From NCBI GenBank assembly GCA_964637165.1, contig CAZWVI010000021.1, positions 1 through 34,578 of the forward strand: 34,578 bases of DNA, given 5' to 3'. Origin of the DNA: CAZWVI01 sp964637165. Its GTDB lineage: Bacteria > Planctomycetota > UBA1135. Below, one piece after another: positions 17,431 to 24,891 of the stretch (positions within the stretch are counted from its first letter, which is position 1; every line of letters starts with the position of its first letter). The notes below the pieces were generated by a model. The model did no database searches, was not told the origin of the DNA, and saw nothing but the letters and a program-made list of their open reading frames with translations. A program made the translations under genes and the position numbers.

Positions 17431-18794
17431 TTATTTCCTGGGCCTTCATTGTTGCAACCCAGCTAAGCGTTAGTGAACTTCCCAAAGTGCACCTTCACAC
17501 AGGTCAACAGTTGGAGTTTTCTTTAACGGCACCAGCGAATACCCGTTCAATTGGACTCAGCGCGCGCGGCAGCGGCAATCCAGCCCTTTTCAGAACGAAT
17601 AACTTTTCAGACACTGTTCCCTTTATTTGGAATGAAGATTTATCGGTTGGCGCCGAAAATTTACACATTGCGAGTTTACACCACTGTTATCTAGACACTG
17701 GAATCAACGAAATATCTTTAATCTTGAATGGTCCCTGCGATTTCACTGACTTAACAGTTGTTTGGGTTTCTGCGTCAAACAGCATGAGTGCTTCAAGTCT
17801 AAACCAAAGCCGTGGCAACTATGCCAAGCCGAATGTTTTTCCGCGAGCTGACTGGTCTGCTGACGCGCCTCAATGCCCTCCAAGTTATTGCAGCACCACC
17901 CATGTCGGTGTTCATCACACCGCAAGTTCAAGCGAATTCAATAGCCCAAACTGGAGCCAATGTGCAGCAAACGTAAAAGCCACCCAACAATATCACATGT
18001 ACACTCGCGGCTGGTGTGACATTGGATACAACTATTTGATTTGTGTGCATGGCGATATTTTTGAAGGGCGTGAAGGCGGCGATGATGTCCGCGGAGCCCA
18101 TGACGGATTTAATTGTGGTTCGATGGGAGTTTCAATGATGGGTTATTTCCATAGTCCCTATAACCAAATCCCAAGTGTGGCAATGATGAATGCGCTAACA
18201 GAACTTACTGCCTGGAAGTGTGACCAACAATCCATTGCCCCGAACGCAAGTTCATACTACTCCGGCTACCTCGGTCAAATGCAAAACATATTTGGTCATC
18301 GTGACGTAAAAAGCACCTCATGTCCGGGTGATTTACTTTTTCCATTATTACCGCAACTCCGCGACGACGTGGACGCACTAATTGGATCATCAACAATTAT
18401 TATGGATAACTCTTTGGCGTTCACCACTGGTAGCTGGAGCCTGGGAACGATGTCAACGGATAAATATGGGGCAGATTACCTGTGGAGCAACGTCGCTCCA
18501 AACGGCGGCAGCTTCGCTTGGTGGGCGCCAGTAATTCCGGTCACTGGCGACTGGGAAATATCCATGTGGTGGCCTGAGGGTTCTAACCGTAGCGCCAGCA
18601 CCATGCTTGGGTTGAAGCAGGTGGGACAACTACACACTGTCACCAAAAATCAACAAATAAATGGCGGTCAATGGAATGTCCTTGGCAGCTTAAGATTGCC
18701 AGCTGGAAGTACCCCGCTAATTGGAATATCAAATCAAAGTTCTACCGGCAGTGTAGTTGTTGCAGATGCTATTCGATTAGTTAAGCGCGGTTAA
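17427..18794 (+). CDS. PGRP-type N-acetylmuramoyl-L-alanine amidase with golvesin-like C-terminal domain
   Basis: Secreted zinc amidase expected to cut the bond between muramic acid and the peptide stem of peptidoglycan. The N-terminus is a short signal (1-14), then an unassigned beta-rich region to about 135. The peptidoglycan-recognition domain (about 138-315) begins FPRADW and carries the zinc ligands His163 (GVHHT), His291 (GHRD) and Cys299 (TSCPGD), with the Tyr of DIGYNYLI at the active site. Residues 325-455 resemble the golvesin/Xly-type C-terminal domain, likely for binding cell-surface polymers (GSW, NGGQWNVLGSLRLPAG and VVADAIRLV are visible). Its ATG lies in the stop of the PHP hydrolase gene (ATGA). 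It may remodel the own wall or attack other bacteria; the binding module leans to the second, without proof. Confidence 0.92.
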   Translation: MIISWAFIVATQLSVSELPKVHLHTGQQLEFSLTAPANTRSIGLSARGSGNPALFRTNNFSDTVPFIWNEDLSVGAENLHIASLHHCYLDTGINEISLILNGPCDFTDLTVVWVSASNSMSASSLNQSRGNYAKPNVFPRADWSADAPQCPPSYCSTTHVGVHHTASSSEFNSPNWSQCAANVKATQQYHMYTRGWCDIGYNYLICVHGDIFEGREGGDDVRGAHDGFNCGSMGVSMMGYFHSPYNQIPSVAMMNALTELTAWKCDQQSIAPNASSYYSGYLGQMQNIFGHRDVKSTSCPGDLLFPLLPQLRDDVDALIGSSTIIMDNSLAFTTGSWSLGTMSTDKYGADYLWSNVAPNGGSFAWWAPVIPVTGDWEISMWWPEGSNRSASTMLGLKQVGQLHTVTKNQQINGGQWNVLGSLRLPAGSTPLIGISNQSSTGSVVVADAIRLVKRG

Positions 18795-18804
18795 ACTTTA
18801 GCCA

Positions 18805-19317
18805 ATGACCGCAACCGCATTGCTCAGCAAAACTGCCGCCCTCTTAGTTGGCAGCCTTGGCGTCGCATTACTTGGCAATGCGCTGCATCCGAAGGGAATC
18901 GTCCTAGAGCGAGATTACTTCCCTGTGAGCCAAAACACTTTGGAGCACGAGTACCTGACCATTAGCACTGAAGATGCTCATGACTATTGGGAGTACTTAG
19001 TTGATGAACCGGGCGGCGTTTATTTCATTGATGCACGGCGCCAAAAGAGTTTTGCCAGTGGTCATATTGAGGGCGCTCACAACATTGATCGTTACCAAGA
19101 TTTGGATGGTGTTTCCGACGACTTAATTGAGAAGCTTAAAAATGCAGGTATCGTAATCGTTTATTGCAATGGTGGAGAATGCGAGGACAGCATTTTCTTA
19201 GCCAATGATTTAGTTTACCGCTGGCAAGTTCCCGCCGAGGTAATTGCTGTTTACGAAGGTGGCATTAGTGCTTGGCTTGAAGCGGAATTCTCCTTAACCG
19301 CAGCGGAGGAAAACTAA
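18805..19317 (+). CDS. Membrane-anchored or exported rhodanese-like protein
   Basis: A 170-residue protein with an N-terminal hydrophobic segment (residues 4-27) followed by one rhodanese domain: FIDARRQKSF, SGHIEGAHNI and the active-site loop CNGGECEDS with Cys121. It is expected to sit on the outer face of the cytoplasmic membrane. The gene is 10 nt after the amidase and overlaps the MauE-like gene as TAATG, so the two products are likely made together. Rhodanese and MauE/DoxX pairs suggest sulfur or thiol redox transfer across the membrane. The distinct loop with its extra Cys (CNGGEC) may allow an internal disulfide. Confidence 0.88.
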   Translation: MTATALLSKTAALLVGSLGVALLGNALHPKGIVLERDYFPVSQNTLEHEYLTISTEDAHDYWEYLVDEPGGVYFIDARRQKSFASGHIEGAHNIDRYQDLDGVSDDLIEKLKNAGIVIVYCNGGECEDSIFLANDLVYRWQVPAEVIAVYEGGISAWLEAEFSLTAAEEN

Positions 19318-19769
19318 TGTTGAAAGGTATAAAAAACATTTGCTCAATACTAACCGGTATTGCCTTGATTTGGTTTGCTTGGCAAAAACTAAGCGACCCC
19401 GTGGGTTTTCTAAAGGCGATTCACACCTATGAAATACTTCCGACTCAACCTCAGCAGTGGCTCAACTTAAGTGCCACCTGGATTCCTTGGCTTGAACTTT
19501 GCACGGGCTTGTGCATTTTGTTTAATTATCTAAGAAGACCAGCCGCCATGCTCTCAAGCGTGATGCTAATGATCTTCACGATTGCAGTGTTCGCTCGCGG
19601 ATTGGATATTCACGGGCTAGGTGAATTGAATTTTTGCGAGATCGCTTTTGACTGCGGGTGTGGAACCGGGGTCGTCAATATTTGCACTAAGTTAATTGAA
19701 AATTTCCTCCTCATTGCGGCCTGCATCTGGATTAGTCTTCCAGATTACTTTAGCACTACAGGAGAATGA
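19317..19769 (+). CDS. MauE/DoxX-family redox-associated membrane protein
   Basis: A 150-residue membrane protein with four predicted transmembrane helices (about 8-24, 53-71, 77-94, 126-142). Cys107 and the CGCG element (Cys113, Cys115) match the conserved Cys region of MauE/DoxX-like proteins, which pass electrons or assist disulfide formation for exported partners. The start ATG overlaps the stop of the rhodanese gene (TAATG), with the ribosome site GGAGG a few bases earlier, and its own stop overlaps the hydrolase start (ATGA). Function with the rhodanese is inferred; the electron donor and acceptor are unknown. Confidence 0.85.
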   Translation: MLKGIKNICSILTGIALIWFAWQKLSDPVGFLKAIHTYEILPTQPQQWLNLSATWIPWLELCTGLCILFNYLRRPAAMLSSVMLMIFTIAVFARGLDIHGLGELNFCEIAFDCGCGTGVVNICTKLIENFLLIAACIWISLPDYFSTTGE

Positions 19770-20569
19770 CAACTTCATTTAATGTCATAACCACTGACGG
19801 ATTGAACATTTCCGGAAGGACTCTTGGGCGTGAGAACGCTCGGCAAATACTCTTAGTTCATGGTTTAGGGGAGCATCACGAGCGGCATTTATGGCTAATG
19901 GAACAACTGGCCGACGCCGGCTTTAAGTGTTTTGGATTTGACCTGCGCGGACATGGGAATTCCGATGGCAGACGCGGACATGTTAATGCCTGGCAGGATT
20001 ATCATCACGACTTGGCAGCGGTAAGCGAATTGATGGAAAGTCAATTCCATTTGTTTGGCCACTCAATGGGCGGGCTTATAAGTTTAGATTGGGCTGTTAA
20101 TAATCCACGCATCACTAGCTTAGTTTTATCATCACCGCTCTTGGGGGTTGCAGTTCAAGCACCTAAGTGGAAAGTAATGGCCGGCAAGTTACTTTCTAAA
20201 TTACTGCCAACTTTAGCGATGAACAATGAACTCCCAGCGAGCGATATTTGTAGCGACCCAAATGTTGTCCAAGCTTACTTAGATGACCCCAAAGTATTCG
20301 ACACAATAACACCTAGATGGTTCACTGAAATGAGCGCGGCCATGGCTCGCGTCCACTTAAGAGCGCCACAGTACAAAATACCAATTTACCTAAATTTGGC
20401 TGGCGATGACCGCGCTGTTTCAACAACTGATGCTGAGCAATTCTTCAACCAACTAGAATGCTCTAAGCAGCTTAAAGAATGGCCGGGCCTCTTTCATGAG
20501 ACTTTAAATGAATGCAATCGCTTAGAAGTTTCTAAAAAGATAATTGACTGGCTGCTCAATCAAGATTGA
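19766..20569 (+). CDS. Alpha/beta hydrolase, monoacylglycerol lipase-like
   Basis: A 267-residue serine hydrolase of the lysophospholipase/monoacylglycerol lipase group (S33-like). The oxyanion-hole segment HGLGEHHERH (32-41), the group-typical FDLRGHGNSDGRRGH (58-72), the nucleophile Ser100 in GHSMGG, the acid in LNLAGDD and the His in LFHETLNE make a full catalytic triad. It has no signal peptide and should act in the cytoplasm on lipid or other esters. It is the last gene of the operon that starts at the PHP hydrolase and overlaps the MauE gene (ATGA). Its 3' end overlaps the kinase gene on the other strand by 14 nt, so there is no room for a terminator between them. Confidence 0.9.
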   Translation: MTTSFNVITTDGLNISGRTLGRENARQILLVHGLGEHHERHLWLMEQLADAGFKCFGFDLRGHGNSDGRRGHVNAWQDYHHDLAAVSELMESQFHLFGHSMGGLISLDWAVNNPRITSLVLSSPLLGVAVQAPKWKVMAGKLLSKLLPTLAMNNELPASDICSDPNVVQAYLDDPKVFDTITPRWFTEMSAAMARVHLRAPQYKIPIYLNLAGDDRAVSTTDAEQFFNQLECSKQLKEWPGLFHETLNECNRLEVSKKIIDWLLNQD

Positions 20570-22832
20570 GCTGTTTAAGAATCAATTCTGATTGTTGGCC
20601 GCTGGCACAAATAGCCAAGACATCTACTCTGTCTTCTTTCTCGAAGGAAGACTTTTGCAACCAAAGCAAAGCGCCAAAACTGGAATTGGCGACCAAGATG
20701 TCCCCGACCTCTGAAGCTCTAGCGCTAGGATCTGAAGAGCCCACGGCCGCACGAAGTTGTGCAACCAGCTCTTGATAAGCAGATTTCCCATCGCCCCAAT
20801 CTCCGCAAAGTTCGAGTTCTTGGCCTATATGAGTGCGCGCACCAATGAGCCCGTTGCGCATTCTGGGAGTTCCAAAGGCCGAAATGTCATCTACTACCAA
20901 AAGGCCTCCAGAATCATCGAGCGCACCAGCTTCGAAGTCAATCCTGGTCCGCAAATCTTTACGCCCCCACGCCAAGCCCTCGCCACCTGGGATATAGTCA
21001 GGCTTAGACAAATCAACAGCTTCAACCACCACTGACCTTACCGTGGAATTGTGGCAAGCACCAATATTGTCAAATCCTAAAGACAGCTTTTGTGGGATAA
21101 AAACACAAAGTAATAGCAAAACAACTAGCACTCTTAACTTGCGGCGAGAATTATTTTCAACCGGTTCTTCGACATCGGCTGTTTGTCCATCGGTAAGCAT
21201 TCCATGAAGGCCAAGAACTAATTTACCTAGTTTTAGCTGATGACCACTACGCCAGATACCCTTAGATTTTTTTACCCCGCCCAACCAAATGCCATTTCGC
21301 GAACCGATATCTTTGAATTTAACTTCGCCATTTGGCGCAACAACTAGCTGCATGTGGCGATTGGAAATTGCACTGCCTTCGATTGTAATATCACAATGGC
21401 TAGAGCGGCCGACAATATAGCGACCGGCGCGCAACGGAAATAGTTTTCCGTTTTGGGCACCACCCATTATTTCTAAAGTGGCTATAGCACCATCAGATGA
21501 CGACACTCCTCCCGTGCCGGGCTCATTACGGATAGGACGATATTCCTGAATAGGTGCTGCCTGTTCAGCAACACCAAGCGGTGCAACACCACCCATCGAT
21601 GGCAAGTCGGCTGGTTTTAAAGTAAAGGGATCGTCACTTTCAAGAACCTTGTGCAAATCCAAAAGCATCTCTCGGGAACTACCGTAGCGCCCTGGTAGGT
21701 CTGCCATAGCCCGACGAATCACCCATTTAAGCGCATCTGGGCAAGGACGTGAAACACTACTCAATCCACCGTGTGCAGGAAAATCGCCCTCGACGATTGA
21801 GTAAAGGACGGCACCCGCCCCGTATAAATCAAATTTAACTGCATCGACATCTCGAACTTTGATACCTTGCATTGCCATGCGAACCAATTCGGGGTCTCTA
21901 AAGTATTCGGTTCCGTGAGTGGTTAGGGTTGCCGATGAGGCGAGTGAAGTCACCAATCCCAAGTCCACTAAAAATGCTCTGTCATCACAGACAACAACAT
22001 TCTCTGGCTTGACGTCTTTGTGCCACAAACCGCCAAGATGAAATTTTTCAAGGGCCAAAAGAATATCAGAAACATAAGAAATCCCGCGCTTCAATGCTTT
22101 ACTTTCTAAGCCTTGGCCATTTCTAGCTTGGTGCATGCGCTTACTCACAACCGCCAGATTGTCACCAGGAACATACGGCATGGCATACCAGAAATGCTTT
22201 TCATCGGTACCATGTTCAAGTACAAAACCAAGTCTCTTGGCGATTTCTAGCGATCGACTTTCGCGCATTATTTGCGGCAAGCTTGGCCCGCCAGAAAGCG
22301 CAAAGGACTTAAGAACAACTTTTGCAACCGGTGGAAACCCTGCCTCTTGCAGTTGAATAGACTTAGCGAAATTGGGTTTAGCAATATATAGTTTTGCTCC
22401 AGAGCCACCGCCTGGCAATGTGCCAACTATTTTATATCCTGAAAAGCCCTGTGCTGGACGAGCAGGCTCCAATGGCGGAATAGTTGTTTCTTCTGATGCT
22501 AAAAAAGGATCGTAATTGAAAATGTTTAAAAGATTCCCCAGGGACAGTTTCCACAGACTCATAAAAAAGCCACGAACCTCGGCGGACATTGAAACAAAGT
22601 AATTTGCCAGATTCTTCTTGTTCAAAAATAGTGCATTTAATAATGTGAGAGGACACAATACAAGAAATGAAATCAAGTGCCCGAGAAGTCTGCCAGCATC
22701 GCGCAGCGTATGTAAAAAGAAACGCAATACGAGACCAAGCCCAAATAACACCAACTCAACAACCTTGGCAGCCATAAAAATCAAAGTGATTCCTAGTGCA
22801 ATTACAAAGATGGCTACGATAGCGGTCGACAT
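20556..22832 (-). CDS. Membrane Ser/Thr protein kinase with FHA domain and extracytoplasmic tail
   Basis: A 758-residue protein with unusual order: two or three N-terminal membrane segments (about 2-44, 50-72), kinase domain (132-400), FHA domain (about 455-545), one membrane segment (566-580) and a C-terminal part of about 175 residues. The kinase has a Gly-rich loop LPGGGSGAK, Lys175 in VVLKSF, the loop HKDVKPEN (271-278, catalytic Asp273) and a metal site of DLG (290-292) where DFG is usual. The FHA core has GRSSHCDITI, SNRHMQL and IGSRNGIWL. The tail, with unknown fold, should be outside the membrane and may sense a signal. It sits 11 nt after the sigma factor gene, so the two share a transcript and probably a pathway. 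The kinase appears active despite HKD and DLG variants; the target is unknown. Confidence 0.9.
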   Translation of the reverse strand: MSTAIVAIFVIALGITLIFMAAKVVELVLFGLGLVLRFFLHTLRDAGRLLGHLISFLVLCPLTLLNALFLNKKNLANYFVSMSAEVRGFFMSLWKLSLGNLLNIFNYDPFLASEETTIPPLEPARPAQGFSGYKIVGTLPGGGSGAKLYIAKPNFAKSIQLQEAGFPPVAKVVLKSFALSGGPSLPQIMRESRSLEIAKRLGFVLEHGTDEKHFWYAMPYVPGDNLAVVSKRMHQARNGQGLESKALKRGISYVSDILLALEKFHLGGLWHKDVKPENVVVCDDRAFLVDLGLVTSLASSATLTTHGTEYFRDPELVRMAMQGIKVRDVDAVKFDLYGAGAVLYSIVEGDFPAHGGLSSVSRPCPDALKWVIRRAMADLPGRYGSSREMLLDLHKVLESDDPFTLKPADLPSMGGVAPLGVAEQAAPIQEYRPIRNEPGTGGVSSSDGAIATLEIMGGAQNGKLFPLRAGRYIVGRSSHCDITIEGSAISNRHMQLVVAPNGEVKFKDIGSRNGIWLGGVKKSKGIWRSGHQLKLGKLVLGLHGMLTDGQTADVEEPVENNSRRKLRVLVVLLLLCVFIPQKLSLGFDNIGACHNSTVRSVVVEAVDLSKPDYIPGGEGLAWGRKDLRTRIDFEAGALDDSGGLLVVDDISAFGTPRMRNGLIGARTHIGQELELCGDWGDGKSAYQELVAQLRAAVGSSDPSARASEVGDILVANSSFGALLWLQKSSFEKEDRVDVLAICASGQQSELILKQLNLD

Positions 22833-22843
22833 GTTTCTTACTA

Positions 22844-23593
22844 CTAATTATTTTTACTCTGGGAGGATCTTCGAAAAACTTCCTGGTTCTTCAGGATTTC
22901 AGCTAACGCCGCATCGAAGTGGTTGTCATCTGCCTTATTGGGATTAAGAACTATCCCCTTGCACTCAGTTTCGGATTTTTCTTCTTCAGTAAAAGAAAAG
23001 GTGCTCACCACATCTTCCAGGGCTTTACGGATTTGACTGCGGATTTTTTTTAATTGGCGGCTAACTTTTGGTTCAGACAGGCCAAGCGCAGTCGCAACAT
23101 CCTTTCCGGACATTCCATCTAACACGCGCATTCTAAAAACCTGAAATTCCAAAAAATCAGATTCCTTTTCTACTCGACGAACTGCTGCTTCTACCTTTGA
23201 GCGAAAAATTGCCGCCTCGTAATCCTGGTCAGGGGCCGGCTGCCTGGACGGACCCGACCATGCTTCATCAAGTGAAGTTGTGCGCTTACCACCACCCCGT
23301 TTTTTTGCGGTCCGCCGGTCCAACTCATCGGTCAGGGTATAGCGGGCAATGGTCAAAAGCCAGGTCGAAAACCTAGCACCCTTACGTGGGTCATGCTTAT
23401 CAATGCAATTTGAAAGTGCTGCAAGTGTTTCCTGAGAAAGGTCTTGCACCGTTTCAGGGCCAATCCACCCGTAGCCCCATTTGCCAATTTGAGCGCGTAA
23501 TACTGGGCCGAAAGTCTCCCACAGCTCGAACCAGGCCTGCGGGTCGCGGGCCTTCAGTTTTCCGACAAAACGAGTAGTCAGGTTACTTAGCAT
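22844..23593 (-). CDS. ECF-like sigma-70 family RNA polymerase sigma factor
   Basis: A 249-residue sigma factor. Region 2 is seen at ETVQDLSQETLAAL and GARFSTWLLTIARYTLTDELDRR; region 4, the -35-binding helix-turn-helix, at LEFQVFRMRVLDGMSGKDVATALGLSEPKVSRQLKKIR. About 35 charged residues follow region 4, and region 3 is absent, so the protein is of the ECF group with a C-terminal extension. The start is the ATG at 23593 (MLSNLTTRF), near the usual N-terminus; an upstream in-frame GTG is less likely. It is the first gene of an operon with a membrane Ser/Thr kinase, a combination I know from Planctomycetota, where phosphorylation may replace an anti-sigma factor. The direct link is inference. 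Confidence 0.92.
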   Translation of the reverse strand: MLSNLTTRFVGKLKARDPQAWFELWETFGPVLRAQIGKWGYGWIGPETVQDLSQETLAALSNCIDKHDPRKGARFSTWLLTIARYTLTDELDRRTAKKRGGGKRTTSLDEAWSGPSRQPAPDQDYEAAIFRSKVEAAVRRVEKESDFLEFQVFRMRVLDGMSGKDVATALGLSEPKVSRQLKKIRSQIRKALEDVVSTFSFTEEEKSETECKGIVLNPNKADDNHFDAALAEILKNQEVFRRSSQSKNN

Positions 23594-23750
23594 GCTTCTA
23601 TTCTGCACCTTCTACGCGGCAATTGGATACTTTATTCAAGCTGTGTTTTCTTTTTCTCCAAATAAGAGTGAAATCGGAGCAGCAGTTTTCCCAATTACTC
23701 CTCGTGGCCGGCAATTTCGCTACCGCAACCTCAACCCAAAGGAATACTCC

Positions 23751-24638
23751 ATGAAAACTGTTCTTCGTTTCACAATTATCGGCGCGGTATTGATTGCCGG
23801 TGTCGCACTTTTAGCTGGCACCAATCGCATCGGGGCTGCATTCGAGCAAGTTCAAACTAGTATCGGCGACGCGATCGATTCAACTATCGATGATCCAGTC
23901 GCTCTTCGTCGCCAACTTCGTCAACTTGAAAAAGAATACCCAAAGCGAATTTCAACAGTCCGCGGCGACTTGGCTGAACTACAACACCAAATCGGTCAGC
24001 TCGAACGCGACCAACAGGTAGCTAAACGAGTTATTGAAATTGCCCGCTCTGACTACTCAACTTATGGTCGCGAATTAGACAATTTCCAAGCCACTGTCGC
24101 CAGCCATGCGAGCAATAACACTCAAATCAGTCGAACAATAACTCCAACACCCTCCGCCTTAAACCGCCTGCATGCGAGAATGGACCAGGCGCAAAACACC
24201 GCCTTGGCTTATTCTCAAAGAGCCCAAGATGCAACTCGCGACCTTGGCTACCTTCAACAGCAGGAAGAGCGGATGATAGCTTTACTAAGTCAACTTGAAG
24301 GCGAGCATGCTCAATTTCGTGTTCAGCTAATGCAACTTGATCGCCAAGTAGATTCGGTTGCACGCAATGAACGCCTAATTTCTCTTATGGAAAAACGCCA
24401 AGAAACTATTAGTGAGCTTTCACGCTACGACGCCGGCAGTCTTGATCAAGTGCAAGGAAAATTAAACCAAATTCGTGCTAAGCAAGAAGCCGAACTGGAA
24501 CTGCTAGCCAACGCTGAATACCGCTCTAGTTACGAAAACCGGGCGCGTTTTGAAATCAACTCTGATTCGATTTTCATAGAAGAAGGAGAATTGATTCTCG
24601 AAGAACGTCCTTCTGGAGAAGCTGTACAAACTTTCTAG
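23751..24638 (+). CDS. Membrane-anchored coiled-coil protein of unknown function
   Basis: The 295-residue product starts at the ATG at 23751 (MKTVLRFTII), with the ribosome site AAGGA a few bases upstream; the frame upstream of it lacks coding character. Residues 5-24 form a membrane anchor or signal. From about 45 to 285 it is a Gln/Arg/Glu-rich coiled coil with regular Leu spacing (LRRQLRQLEKEYP, LAELQHQIGQLERDQ, LSQLEGEHAQFRVQL). The end is acidic (IEEGELILEE). It has no enzyme motif. It is divergent from the sigma-kinase pair with 157 nt between the starts, so a shared control region is likely, and it ends at a clear terminator. Regulation by the neighbouring sigma factor is a reasonable guess, not shown. 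Confidence 0.8.
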   Translation: MKTVLRFTIIGAVLIAGVALLAGTNRIGAAFEQVQTSIGDAIDSTIDDPVALRRQLRQLEKEYPKRISTVRGDLAELQHQIGQLERDQQVAKRVIEIARSDYSTYGRELDNFQATVASHASNNTQISRTITPTPSALNRLHARMDQAQNTALAYSQRAQDATRDLGYLQQQEERMIALLSQLEGEHAQFRVQLMQLDRQVDSVARNERLISLMEKRQETISELSRYDAGSLDQVQGKLNQIRAKQEAELELLANAEYRSSYENRARFEINSDSIFIEEGELILEERPSGEAVQTF

Positions 24639-24652
24639 AAGGTTCATCTGTT

Positions 24653-24687
24653 AAGGCGCTATTTCGAAAGAGATGGCGCCTTTTTTT
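24653..24687 (+). terminator. Rho-independent terminator after the coiled-coil gene
   Basis: The stem AAGGCGC/GCGCCTT (7 bp, 16-nt loop) is followed by a run of seven T residues, 14 nt after the stop codon. The rest of the gap to 24891 contains no supported gene. Confidence 0.85.
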
Positions 24688-24891
24688 GTTTTGGAAACCT
24701 CCCACATACAGGGTTTCGAGCTTTCAAAACGTTGTAGCGCTGGCATCCCAAAGATCGCAAATCTACGCCCGACGAGGTAGGTGCCGATTGGGCTGGGTGG
24801 GAGCCATCCTCTCGAATCAAGTTTTCATAACCATAGGCGCTAGCCTTCATCATCTCAGGGTCATCCTCACGGGTCCACGTTGAGAACAAAA

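Noticed and set aside
20556..20569. Possible misassembly where the hydrolase and kinase genes overlap at their 3' ends
   Set aside because: A 14-nt convergent overlap is common in compact genomes, and both proteins end with plausible C-termini.
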